Positions 55,234-63,954 of a stretch of 64,000 nucleotides of DNA are shown in pieces (within the stretch, counting starts at the first letter, position 1; each line of letters opens with the position of its first letter). This DNA comes from Flavobacterium paronense (lineage in GTDB: Bacteria > Bacteroidota > Bacteroidia > Flavobacteriales > Flavobacteriaceae), in contig NZ_JAUFQN010000019.1 of NCBI RefSeq assembly GCF_030409795.1, positions 806,001-870,000 of the forward strand, given 5' to 3'. The translations under genes were made by a program, and so were the position numbers. A model generated the notes under the pieces. It was not told the DNA's origin, did no database searches, and was given only the letters and a program-made list of their open reading frames with translations.

Positions 55234-55331
55234 TGAAGATTATTAATTGTATTTGCTCCGGTTTTTTTGCATTTAGCAATACTTTTCTTCCCATGTTCAA
55301 AATAGCTTTTAATGATTATTTAAAATACTGA
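55233..55331 (+). CDS. Possible 32-residue small protein or leader ORF
   Basis: The ATG overlaps the stop codon of the upstream acetyltransferase gene (TAATG) and the frame closes two bases before the TTG start of the next gene. The product is hydrophobic at its N-terminus (MKIINCICSGFFAFSN) with no recognised domain. It exactly fills the only gap near 100 nt in the operon. It could couple translation across the gap or be a chance frame. Confidence 0.3.
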   Translation: MKIINCICSGFFAFSNTFLPMFKIAFNDYLKY

Positions 55332-55332
55332 T

Positions 55333-56448
55333 TTGAAAAATAATATTTCTACAAAAAAAATTCTTATTGTAACAAATGGTTTTTATCCCGAAAACTCTCC
55401 TCGTTCATTGCGTGCTACTGAGCTTGCTAAAGAATTTGTTAAACAAGGTCATAGTGTAAAAGTAATTACACATCATAGACCGGGAGTTGATGCATTTTGT
55501 AATGAACAATCGATAACCTACAAAGATATGGGAGGGTTGACTTGGCCTGAAATAACTATAAAAGGAACTGGTGTTATTAAGTTGTTTTGGAGGGTCGCTT
55601 TGCGTTTTTCTAAACTGTTGTTTGAATATCCTCAAATTCAAACTATTTTTTTGTTAAAAAAAGCTTTGAAGAATGAATCGGGATATGATTTATTAGTTTC
55701 TGTTGCGGTGCCTTATCCTATACATTGGGGAGTTGCATCGTCGCGAACCAAGAAACATCGTATAGCAAAAGTTTGGGCTGCCGATTGTGGGGATCCTTAT
55801 ATGGGCCAAAGGAATGACACCTTTAGACCTCCTTTTTATTTTGGATGGTTGGAAAAGAATTTTTGTAAAAAAGCTGACTATATTGTAATCCCTTTTGAAG
55901 GTGCTAAAACAGCTTATTATCCTGAATTCCTAAATAAAATCAAAGTCATACCACAAGGTCTTTCGTTTCCACCAATTACTGTATTACCTCAAAAGAATGC
56001 AATAATAACCTTTGCATACGCAGGGAATATTGGTAGTTATTTGCCTTATGCTATTCCGTTTTTAAATTATCTGAATAGTCTGGAAAAAGATTTCAGATTT
56101 ATTATTTACACTAAAGAAAAAGATATTTTCAATTCTAATCTTAATCCTGAAACACTTCAGAAGTGCGTGTTTTATGAATATAAAGACCGTTCTGTCTTAT
56201 TAAACGAATTGTCTACTGTTGATTTTTTATTGCATTTTCCTTATAGAGTAGCTATTCAAAAATCATTAAAATTAATAGATTATTTTTACATCAAAAAGCC
56301 GATACTTTCATTTACAAATGATACCGAAAGTTACGCTACATTTAATGCATTCTTGAATTATGATTTTAGTAATCAAATTGAACATAGTAATGTAGATGAC
56401 TATTATATAGAAAATGTTGCCTCTAATTTTTTGAACCTAATCAATTAA
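55333..56448 (+). CDS. GT4-like glycosyltransferase
   Basis: 371 residues with a GT-B pattern: ILIVTNGFYPENSPRSLRATELAKEF is split across the first Rossmann strand (residues 9-34), with GHSVKVIT next, and the C-terminal half has IPQGL...FAYAGNIGSYLPYAIPFL and the acceptor-side KPILSFTND. The frame has no ATG near its start: a stop codon lies at 55321, and TTG at 55333 is the first plausible start. It is expected to transfer a sugar from a nucleotide donor to the lipid-linked repeat unit. It is preceded by the largest gap in the operon. Confidence 0.82.
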   Translation: MKNNISTKKILIVTNGFYPENSPRSLRATELAKEFVKQGHSVKVITHHRPGVDAFCNEQSITYKDMGGLTWPEITIKGTGVIKLFWRVALRFSKLLFEYPQIQTIFLLKKALKNESGYDLLVSVAVPYPIHWGVASSRTKKHRIAKVWAADCGDPYMGQRNDTFRPPFYFGWLEKNFCKKADYIVIPFEGAKTAYYPEFLNKIKVIPQGLSFPPITVLPQKNAIITFAYAGNIGSYLPYAIPFLNYLNSLEKDFRFIIYTKEKDIFNSNLNPETLQKCVFYEYKDRSVLLNELSTVDFLLHFPYRVAIQKSLKLIDYFYIKKPILSFTNDTESYATFNAFLNYDFSNQIEHSNVDDYYIENVASNFLNLIN

Positions 56449-56457
56449 ACGAATTTT

Positions 56458-57684
56458 TTGAAAACCTCAATTTTATTTTTTATTTTCTCTCCATTTTTTG
56501 GTTTGATAAAAGCCTTTAAAAATTATAAAGCTGTATGGGCAAAAAATGCCATTTGGTTTTTTGTTATATTTTTTGGGTTTACTATGTATTTCCCGCCAGG
56601 TAGTGATGTCGACCGTTATAACGCGAAGTTAGAAAGCCTATATTATTCTCCCGTAAACTGGGATAATTTTTCCAGCAGCTTTTTTTCTGCTGATTATGAC
56701 GGAGAAGTTTCTTATGATATCTATGCACCTATAATATTATATTGTGTGTCAACGTTTACAAATAATGGAAATGTATTATTTGGCATTTTTGCAATTGTTT
56801 TTGGTTATTTTTTTTCAAGAAATATTGGTTTTTTATTTGATTTAGTCCCCAAAAATAAAATGAATATCTATTTATGGATACTTCTTATTTCATTTACTGT
56901 TACGGTTGGTTTTTGGCAATTGCCTACTGTTAGAATGTGGACGGCAGCACATATTTTTTTCTATGGAGCCTACATTTACATTATCAAAAACAACTATAGA
57001 GGGCTTCTAATTGTTTTGTCGAGTATCTTAGTTCATTTTTCTTTTGCACTGCCTGTAGCCATCTTCTTGTTATACTTTTTTGTAAGGATCCCTTATTTTA
57101 TCTTGTATGTATTTTTTATTACTACATTTTTTATTTCAGAAATTAACGTGAGTGTTTTGGGAAGTAGATTGGAATCGATTTTACCTACTTTCTTATTACC
57201 AAAAGTGAAAGTATACACAGATGAAGATTATGGAGATGCTTATGTAACTTATTACTCAAGTTTTAGTTGGTTCATGGTCTACTTCAGAAAGGCAGCGGGA
57301 TGGTTTATTACTTTTTTCTTAAGCTATATCTTCTTTAGTGGGAGAAAATTTTTAGCAGCAAATTTAAATTTTCGATTTTTTTACAGTTTTACTTTGTTTT
57401 TTTTGGCTATTGGTAATATTATGAATTTAGTAACATCTGGATCTCGTTATTTACTAATTGCCTATTTGTTTGCATTTGCTACAATATTTTATTATGTGCA
57501 GTCAAATTACAATACTGTTTTAGAAAAATGGATGCGTATATTGTCTCCTTTGCTAGTTTTTTATATAATAGTATCTATTAGATTATCTTTAGATACAATA
57601 AGTATTTCTACAATTTTTTTGAATCCTTTTTTAGTATTCTTTTTAGATTTGCCTGTTGTTTCAATATTAAATGCTATACAATGA
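56458..57684 (+). CDS. wzy: Wzy/EpsG-like polysaccharide polymerase
   Basis: 408 residues, mostly hydrophobic, about 10-12 membrane segments. The pattern PPGSDVDRYNAKLESLY in the first outer loop and the later VRMWTAAHIFFYGAYI...ILVHFSFALPVAIFLLY match the EpsG-type family, where a conserved Arg precedes a helix and a His lies in the following one. It probably polymerises repeat units in the periplasm. The start is TTG at 56458, 9 nt after the upstream stop. It overlaps the next gene by 4 nt. Sequence identity within Wzy proteins is low, so the call rests on topology and context. Confidence 0.75.
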   Translation: MKTSILFFIFSPFFGLIKAFKNYKAVWAKNAIWFFVIFFGFTMYFPPGSDVDRYNAKLESLYYSPVNWDNFSSSFFSADYDGEVSYDIYAPIILYCVSTFTNNGNVLFGIFAIVFGYFFSRNIGFLFDLVPKNKMNIYLWILLISFTVTVGFWQLPTVRMWTAAHIFFYGAYIYIIKNNYRGLLIVLSSILVHFSFALPVAIFLLYFFVRIPYFILYVFFITTFFISEINVSVLGSRLESILPTFLLPKVKVYTDEDYGDAYVTYYSSFSWFMVYFRKAAGWFITFFLSYIFFSGRKFLAANLNFRFFYSFTLFFLAIGNIMNLVTSGSRYLLIAYLFAFATIFYYVQSNYNTVLEKWMRILSPLLVFYIIVSIRLSLDTISISTIFLNPFLVFFLDLPVVSILNAIQ

Positions 57685-58823
57685 TGAGTTTGAAACAAAA
57701 AATTTTAAGAAACCTTTCCAGTGTTCCGGGCGCATCTATTGATCGCAAGATTGTTGTTATCGAAAGTGATGATTGGGGAAGTTTGCGAATGCCTTCGAAA
57801 GAAGTCTATGCTTTCTTGGATAACAATAAATTAGACGTTAGTTCAGGAGATTCTAAACGATACAATGAAAACGATACTTTAGAATCAGCCGAAGATTTAA
57901 ACGCTTTATATGATGTTCTGACTTCAGTTAAAGATGCTAAAGGTAATTACCCCATTTTTTCTCCAATAACCATAGTTGCAAATCCTGATTTTGAAAAAAT
58001 TAAGGCGAATCATTTTGAGCACTACTATTATGAGCCATTTAATGCAACTTTGAATAGGTACAACCGAACTCAAGCGTTTGCTTTATGGAAAGAAGGAATT
58101 GACAACAAACTTTTTTTACCGGAGTTTCATGGTCGTGAACACTTAAATGTAGCAACTTGGATGAGGGCTTTGCAAAATAAAGATGCAGAAACTCATTTGG
58201 CCTTTGACAAAGAGGTTTGGGGATATACCAATAAAAATAAATTTAATGTGATGTATCAAGCGGCATTTGATTTAGAATTTAAAGAAGATTTGCAAGTTCA
58301 AAAAGAAGTAATAACTTCTGGATTGGATTTGTTCGAGTCTCTTTTTGGTTATAAAGCACGCTATTTTGTTCCACCTAATGGTAATATTAATAATGCTTTA
58401 GAGCAAGTAGCTTCAGAAAAAGGCATTGATTATATTTTTGCAGCTAAGATTCAAAAAGAAGCTTTGGGGCAAGGTAACGTTAAAAACAGATTTTATTGGT
58501 TAGGAAAGAAGAACGCTTTTGGACAGATGTACACCACTCGAAATTGTTTTTTTGAACCGAGTCAGGAAGGTAAAGATTGGTTGAATACTTGTTTGTCGGA
58601 TATAGAAATTGCCTTTCGATGGAAAAAACCTGCTGTAATAAGTACGCATAGAGTTAATTTTATTGGTGGATTACGCCCGGAAAATAGAACTAAAGGTTTA
58701 GCCGCTTTTAAACAATTATTAGATACTATTGTAAAAAAATGGCCTGATGTTGAATTTATGTCGAGTGCTGCAGTAGCAGATAGTATTGCAGGTAAAAATA
58801 GAGGAACAGCAAAGCAACTATGA
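57681..58823 (+). CDS. Polysaccharide deacetylase-like protein, paralogue 1
   Basis: 380 residues, a soluble beta/alpha-barrel type protein without signal peptide. Candidate metal ligands are in IESDDWGSLR (Asp30/Asp31) and FHGREHLN (His150 and His154, an HxxxH pair), recalling the Asp-His-His site of NodB-type deacetylases; STHRVNFIGG (321-330) is a third conserved segment. It could remove an acetyl group from a cytoplasmic glycan intermediate, or act on another amide. Two adjacent start codons (ATGATG) overlap the polymerase stop. The next gene is a full-length paralogue with the same motifs. Confidence 0.72.
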   Translation: MMSLKQKILRNLSSVPGASIDRKIVVIESDDWGSLRMPSKEVYAFLDNNKLDVSSGDSKRYNENDTLESAEDLNALYDVLTSVKDAKGNYPIFSPITIVANPDFEKIKANHFEHYYYEPFNATLNRYNRTQAFALWKEGIDNKLFLPEFHGREHLNVATWMRALQNKDAETHLAFDKEVWGYTNKNKFNVMYQAAFDLEFKEDLQVQKEVITSGLDLFESLFGYKARYFVPPNGNINNALEQVASEKGIDYIFAAKIQKEALGQGNVKNRFYWLGKKNAFGQMYTTRNCFFEPSQEGKDWLNTCLSDIEIAFRWKKPAVISTHRVNFIGGLRPENRTKGLAAFKQLLDTIVKKWPDVEFMSSAAVADSIAGKNRGTAKQL

Positions 58824-59917
58824 TTCAAAGAATAAAGTCCTTCCTTTCAGCTACAGCTATTAATAGAAAAGGAAGTTGTTTAAAAGAAAAACTTATAATT
58901 ATTGAATCTGATGATTGGGGTGCGATTAGAACACCTTCAAAAGAAACGATTACTTATTTTGAGAAAAAGGGTTTTGAAGTTGCCAATAGTATATACAAAA
59001 ATGATTCACTTGCTTCTCAAGAGGATTTGGAAAAATTGTTTGAAGTACTGCAATCTTATAAAGGCTGTGACGGGAAACCTGCAGTTATTACCGCCAACAG
59101 TATCATGGCTAATCCCGATTTTGAAAAAATTAAAGCACATGATTTTCAACATTATTTTTGGGAACCCTTTACAGCCACATTTAAACGTTATCCAAAGCAT
59201 CAGAACAATTTTCAATTATGGAAAGAAGGAATTTCCGCTAGTGTTTTTCATCCTCAGTTTCATGGCAGAGAACATCTCAGTGTTAAACGTTGGATGGCTG
59301 CTTTGCAGTCAAAAAATCAAGCAATACTAACGTCTTTTGAACAGCAAACCACTTATTCCGGAAAGAAGGATTACAGCTTTATGGAAGCCTTTGATTGGGA
59401 TAGTCCAGAGGAAATTCAACAGCATCAGACGATAATTGCAGATGGGTTGCAGGTTTTTGAACAACATTTTGGTTATAAATCAAAAAGTTTTATTGCTCCC
59501 TGTTACAATTGGGATACCAAACTAGAACCATTTTTAGCCGAACAAGGGATTGAATGGATGCAAGGTATTCGCCCACAGTTGCAACCAACAGGCGTTTTTG
59601 ATAATTATGAAACCGTCCGCCATTATTTTGGACAACAACAAAATGGACTGCGTTTTAACACACGAAATTGTTTTTTTGAGCCAAGTATGTTAGCTCAAAA
59701 GGATTGGGTAAATAGCTGTTTAGCTGAAATTCAATCTGCTTTTTTGTTTTCAAAACCTGCTGTAATTTGTTCTCATCGAATTAATTTTATTGGCTATATC
59801 AACCCAAAAAATAGAGAAAGAGGATTACGCGATTTAAATCAGTTATTGAAAGCCATAGTTAAAAAATGGCCAGATGTACGTTTCATAACCACAGATGAAT
59901 TATCTAATTATATATGA
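58820..59917 (+). CDS. Polysaccharide deacetylase-like protein, paralogue 2
   Basis: 365 residues; paralogue of the preceding protein with IIESDDWGAIRTPSKE (28-43), MANPDFEKIKAHDFQHYFWE, FHGREHLSVKRWM (148-160), TRNCFFEPS and SHRINFIGYI conserved in the same order. The pair overlaps by 4 nt and probably arose by tandem duplication long ago, since the remaining sequence is well diverged. No signal peptide. They may form a heteromer or act on two different residues of the glycan. Deacetylase activity is inferred from the metal-site pattern only. Confidence 0.72.
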   Translation: MIQRIKSFLSATAINRKGSCLKEKLIIIESDDWGAIRTPSKETITYFEKKGFEVANSIYKNDSLASQEDLEKLFEVLQSYKGCDGKPAVITANSIMANPDFEKIKAHDFQHYFWEPFTATFKRYPKHQNNFQLWKEGISASVFHPQFHGREHLSVKRWMAALQSKNQAILTSFEQQTTYSGKKDYSFMEAFDWDSPEEIQQHQTIIADGLQVFEQHFGYKSKSFIAPCYNWDTKLEPFLAEQGIEWMQGIRPQLQPTGVFDNYETVRHYFGQQQNGLRFNTRNCFFEPSMLAQKDWVNSCLAEIQSAFLFSKPAVICSHRINFIGYINPKNRERGLRDLNQLLKAIVKKWPDVRFITTDELSNYI

Positions 59918-61044
59918 TAAAAATAGGATTTACAGGAGATTTTTGTCCATGGCGTCGTGTTGAAAAAGAATTTCAAACCGATAACTGGCAACCTTTATTT
60001 GAAGAAACCAAACCTTTTTTCGAATCAAATGATTTGAATGTTATCGATTTAGAATGTCCATTAACTACGAGCAGTAACGCAATTAGTAAAACAGGTCCAC
60101 ATATAAAATCACATCCACAAACCGCCTCAATACTAAACTATTTAAATTGTAAATTAGTAGCAACGGCTAACAATCATTTCAAAGATTATGGCTGGGAAGG
60201 AATGCAAGAGACTTATGAAGCACTAAATAAACACCATATTTCGTGGTTAGGAAGTGGAGCTAATTTTGAAGAAGCGTCTAAAACGTTTTATTGGAAAAAA
60301 GAGGATGTTACCATAGCGTTTATAAATGCAGCCGAAAACGAATGGACTACTACTTTTGGAGCAGAACCTGGATGTCATCCAATAGATTTAGCAAATGTTT
60401 TTAATCAAATACAAGAAGCCAAAAAAACAGCTGATTTTGTTGTGATTGTTGCACATGGCGGACATGAACACTACGAATTACCAAGTCCAAGAATAAAAAA
60501 ATGGTATCGGTTTTTTGTTGATGCTGGAGCTAATGCGGTCATTGCACATCATACCCATATTATTTCGGGTTATGAAGTGTATAAGGAAGCTCCAATTTTC
60601 TACAGTCTAGGAAATTTTTGTTTTGATTGGGAAGGATTGCAAAATTTACCATGGAATAAAGGAATGTTAGTTCGTTTAGGATTTGAAAAAAACAAACCAA
60701 TAACTTTTGAAACAGAATTTGTTTATCAAAATAGTGAGCAAGTTGGTCTTTCTTTATTGAATGAAACCGACAAAAAAGTCCTGCAAGAACATTTACAGAA
60801 ATTGAATACTATAATCGCAGATGATACACTTTTGGAAAGTGAATTCAATAAGTATGTGGCAACTTGGAAGGCTCTTATGAATACGTGGATTCAACCTTAC
60901 AAGGGAAAAATAATGGCAGGATTATACAAACGCGGATTTTTACCGTCTATTATTACTAAAAGAAAAAAATTGCTTTATACCAATCTAATTCGATGCGAAG
61001 CGCACAGAGATATACTTTTACAATCCATAAACCCAACTAAATAA
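59914..61044 (+). CDS. CapA-like (PGA_cap) metallophosphatase-fold protein
   Basis: 376 residues with the full CapA motif order: GFTGDFCP (Asp9), NVIDLECPLT (Glu47), ATANNHFKDYG (Asn87/His88), VAHGGHEHYE (181-187), AHHTHIISGYE (211-221) and FYSLGNFCFD. CapA of poly-gamma-glutamate systems is membrane-anchored; this version lacks any membrane segment or signal peptide, so it is likely cytoplasmic. Its neighbours (AsnB and ATP-grasp) also handle amide bonds, which hints at a peptide- or amide-like modification. No CapB/PgsB-type synthetase is seen, so poly-gamma-glutamate itself is unlikely. Confidence 0.82.
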   Translation: MIKIGFTGDFCPWRRVEKEFQTDNWQPLFEETKPFFESNDLNVIDLECPLTTSSNAISKTGPHIKSHPQTASILNYLNCKLVATANNHFKDYGWEGMQETYEALNKHHISWLGSGANFEEASKTFYWKKEDVTIAFINAAENEWTTTFGAEPGCHPIDLANVFNQIQEAKKTADFVVIVAHGGHEHYELPSPRIKKWYRFFVDAGANAVIAHHTHIISGYEVYKEAPIFYSLGNFCFDWEGLQNLPWNKGMLVRLGFEKNKPITFETEFVYQNSEQVGLSLLNETDKKVLQEHLQKLNTIIADDTLLESEFNKYVATWKALMNTWIQPYKGKIMAGLYKRGFLPSIITKRKKLLYTNLIRCEAHRDILLQSINPTK

Positions 61045-61045
61045 T

Positions 61046-62938
61046 ATGTGCGGATTTACAGGATATTACTATTTTAATGAAAGAAAAGATACGAGTAATA
61101 AGATTATTCGCGAAATGCTTTCTATTCAAAAACATCGTGGCCCAGATGATTCTGGTGTAGTTGGAATTAATACAAATACTAAATCTTTTGAACATGCTAG
61201 TGCATCAAATGACGCATCGTTCAAAAATGAAAATAATATAGTATTTGGTTTTAATCGCTTAAGCATTCTAGACCTTTCTCCAATGGGACACCAACCAATG
61301 GTTAGTCCAAACGAGAAAGTAATTTTTATGTTGAACGGTGAAATTTATAATGCCTTTGATTTTAAACCCGAATTAGAACAAAAAGGATATAGCTTTAAAA
61401 GTACTTCTGATACAGAAATTGTGTTGCATTTGTACACAGAATATGGCATGGAGAAAATGATTTCGCTTTTAAACGGAATGTTTGCCCTAGCTATTTATGA
61501 TTTAGAATTAGACACGTTATTCCTTGCCAGAGATCGTTTTGGAATAAAACCATTATACATTTTACATGAAGAAGGGAGACTTGCTTTTGGTTCGGAAATG
61601 AAGAGTTTTAAACCATTACCTAATTTTAAATTTGAATCCGATTTTTCCAAATTAGATGAATTTTTAGTATTCCGAAATGTAATTAATGATACCTTATTTA
61701 AAAATATCACGAATTGTATTCCCGGAACTTATTTAACTATAAAAGAAGGTGTAATTCAAAGGCATGTTTTTTATGAGTTAGATAAAGAAGGAAATGAAAC
61801 AATTCAGCCAAAAAATGCAAAGGAAAGTCTAGAAAATGCTTTGCAAAAAAGTGTCGATTCGCAGATGGTTAGTGATGTAAAATTGGGTTGCCAACTTTCT
61901 GGTGGTGTCGATTCGTCATTGGTTAGTTATTATGCTGCCAAATCATTAAATGAAGGAAATCTAGAAACGATTTCTATCATTTTTAAAGACCAAAAATTTT
62001 CAGAAGAAAAATACATTGATATAGTTGCAGCGCAACTTTCACTTCAGGCACATAAGTATGAAATGAATGCCAACTATTATTTTGAAGTATTGGAAAAAGC
62101 CATTTGGCATTTTGAACATCCGCTAAATCATCCGAATACTATTGGGATTTATCTACTCAGTCAAGAAGCCAAAAAGCATGTTACTGTTTTATTGAGTGGA
62201 GAAGGAGCTGACGAATGTTTGGCTGGCTACAGCCGATTTAGCAGAGCACTTCAATTCCCTTATTTTAAAAGAGAATTTTTAGGAGGCTTGAAACGAAATA
62301 TCAAGTTTGCACTTGATTATTTGGGTTATTTTTTCAATCCAAATAAAAGAATGGTGATGGAAACCGCTTTCGGAAGTTTGACAACGGCCCATTCTTTAAA
62401 ATCCAATTTCAATTTAAAAAGTGCTATAAATGATAGAGTGCAACTTTTAAAGAAACTAAACGGAAATACCAATCTCCGTCAAAGAAAATACGAATTACTT
62501 ACTTATTTGCCCGATTTATTAATGCGTCAGGATAAAATGTCGATGGCACATTCTATTGAAAATCGTGTCCCGTTTTTAGATAACAATATGGTCACGACAT
62601 CATTAAATATTCCAAGTGAATTATTGATTGGAAAGCATAATGGTAAAGACGAAAACAAAGTGTTACTAAAAGATATTTGTGCTTCAAAATTCGGCGAATC
62701 ATTTGCGTATCGAGACAAAATGGGATTTGGAATTCCGTTGCAACATTTTTTCTCTTCATCCGTTTTTCAAGAAAAATGGAAGACGCAAGTAGCACCTGGA
62801 ATTAAAAAAAGAGGGCTTTTTGAATTGAAAGAATTAAATTCTTGGGTTAATAATATTTCAAATGCATCGCCCGAACAATTAGATGCCATTTGGTTAATGC
62901 TTGGTTTTGAACTTTGGGCACAACAGTATTTAGATTAG
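61046..62938 (+). CDS. asnB: AsnB-type glutamine-dependent amidotransferase
   Basis: 630 residues, class II asparagine synthetase architecture. Cys2 is the glutaminase nucleophile (MCGFTGYYYF); KHRGPDDSG (about 30-38), FGFNRLSILD, and MLNGEIYN mark the N-terminal glutaminase domain; CQLSGGVDSSLVSYYAA (about 282-298) is the ATP pyrophosphatase loop, followed by LLSGEGADECLAGYSRF and the late RQDKMSMAHSIENRVPFLD. In glycan loci such enzymes often amidate uronic acids rather than make asparagine. One nt separates it from the CapA-like gene, so the products probably act together. Confidence 0.9.
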   Translation: MCGFTGYYYFNERKDTSNKIIREMLSIQKHRGPDDSGVVGINTNTKSFEHASASNDASFKNENNIVFGFNRLSILDLSPMGHQPMVSPNEKVIFMLNGEIYNAFDFKPELEQKGYSFKSTSDTEIVLHLYTEYGMEKMISLLNGMFALAIYDLELDTLFLARDRFGIKPLYILHEEGRLAFGSEMKSFKPLPNFKFESDFSKLDEFLVFRNVINDTLFKNITNCIPGTYLTIKEGVIQRHVFYELDKEGNETIQPKNAKESLENALQKSVDSQMVSDVKLGCQLSGGVDSSLVSYYAAKSLNEGNLETISIIFKDQKFSEEKYIDIVAAQLSLQAHKYEMNANYYFEVLEKAIWHFEHPLNHPNTIGIYLLSQEAKKHVTVLLSGEGADECLAGYSRFSRALQFPYFKREFLGGLKRNIKFALDYLGYFFNPNKRMVMETAFGSLTTAHSLKSNFNLKSAINDRVQLLKKLNGNTNLRQRKYELLTYLPDLLMRQDKMSMAHSIENRVPFLDNNMVTTSLNIPSELLIGKHNGKDENKVLLKDICASKFGESFAYRDKMGFGIPLQHFFSSSVFQEKWKTQVAPGIKKRGLFELKELNSWVNNISNASPEQLDAIWLMLGFELWAQQYLD

Positions 62939-62941
62939 AAA

Positions 62942-63952
62942 ATGATAGCTATACACAACAATAAAGGTACCCATTTATTCCATTTTCGATGGATTGACTA
63001 TTGCGAAAAAAACAATATTCCATTCAAGTTGGTTAATTGCCATGACAATAATATTATACAGCAATTAGAAAATTGTTCGGTTTTAATGTGGCATTATCAT
63101 CAAGCTAGTCCAACCGATATTATCATGGCAAAATCATTGCTTTTTTCACTTGAACAAAGTGGTATGAAAGTATTCCCTGATTTTAATACGGCATGGCATT
63201 TTGATGATAAAGTAGCGCAAAAATATTTGCTGGAAGCGTTGCAAATTGATTTGGTTCCGACTTGGGTTTTTTATGATAAAAAAACAGCTAATGATTGGAT
63301 AGAAAAAACCTCTTTTCCTAAAGTTTTTAAGTTAAAGGGTGGAGCAGGCTCACAAAATGTGAAGTTAACCAAAACAAAAGAAGAGGCTAAATCTCTTGCC
63401 AACAAAGCATTTGGAAATGGATTTCCTGCATACGATGCATGGGGAAGTATTAAAGAAAGAATAAGACAATGGCGGTTAGGGAAAACTGATTTTTTTCATG
63501 TTGCCAAAGGTTTTGTCCGATTAGTCAAGCCACCTCGATATGCTAAAGTGATGGGTAAAGAAATAAACTATATCTATTTCCAAGAATTTCTCCCCAACAA
63601 CGATTCGGATACAAGAATTATTGTTATCGACGGAAAAGCATTTGCACTAAAAAGGATGGTTAGAACCAATGATTTTAGAGCTTCAGGAAGTGGTGATTTT
63701 AGATATGAAAGAGAGGTGTTTGATCCAAGATGTGTTGTGCTTTCTTTTGAATATACAAAAAAAATAAAGGCGCAATGTGTAGCTTATGATTATGTTTTCG
63801 ATAAAGAAAATAATCCAAAATTGGTTGAAATTAGTTATGGATTTGCTAATAAAGTTTATGATCCCTGCACCGGATATTGGGACGAACAAATGAATTGGCA
63901 CGAAGGACCATTTAATCCATATGGATGGATGGTAGATTTAATGCTTCGATAA
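62942..63952 (+). CDS. ATP-grasp ligase-like protein
   Basis: 336 residues. The central part fits an ATP-grasp fold: FPKVFKLKGGAGSQNVKLTK (nucleotide-binding strand-loop), YIYFQEFLPNNDSDTRIIVI (hinge and metal-binding strands), GKAFALKRMVRTNDFRASGS and, at the end, KLVEISYGF at the usual metal-ligand position. Family members form amide bonds between a carboxyl-phosphate intermediate and an amine. Substrates are not predictable. The insertion around GSIKERIRQWRLGKTDFF is lysine/arginine-rich. It follows asnB by 3 nt. Confidence 0.82.
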   Translation: MIAIHNNKGTHLFHFRWIDYCEKNNIPFKLVNCHDNNIIQQLENCSVLMWHYHQASPTDIIMAKSLLFSLEQSGMKVFPDFNTAWHFDDKVAQKYLLEALQIDLVPTWVFYDKKTANDWIEKTSFPKVFKLKGGAGSQNVKLTKTKEEAKSLANKAFGNGFPAYDAWGSIKERIRQWRLGKTDFFHVAKGFVRLVKPPRYAKVMGKEINYIYFQEFLPNNDSDTRIIVIDGKAFALKRMVRTNDFRASGSGDFRYEREVFDPRCVVLSFEYTKKIKAQCVAYDYVFDKENNPKLVEISYGFANKVYDPCTGYWDEQMNWHEGPFNPYGWMVDLMLR

Positions 63953-63954
63953 AA

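Noticed and set aside
59914..61044. Poly-gamma-glutamate capsule synthesis
   Set aside because: Only a CapA-like protein is present; no CapB/CapC homologues were seen, and this CapA lacks the membrane anchor.
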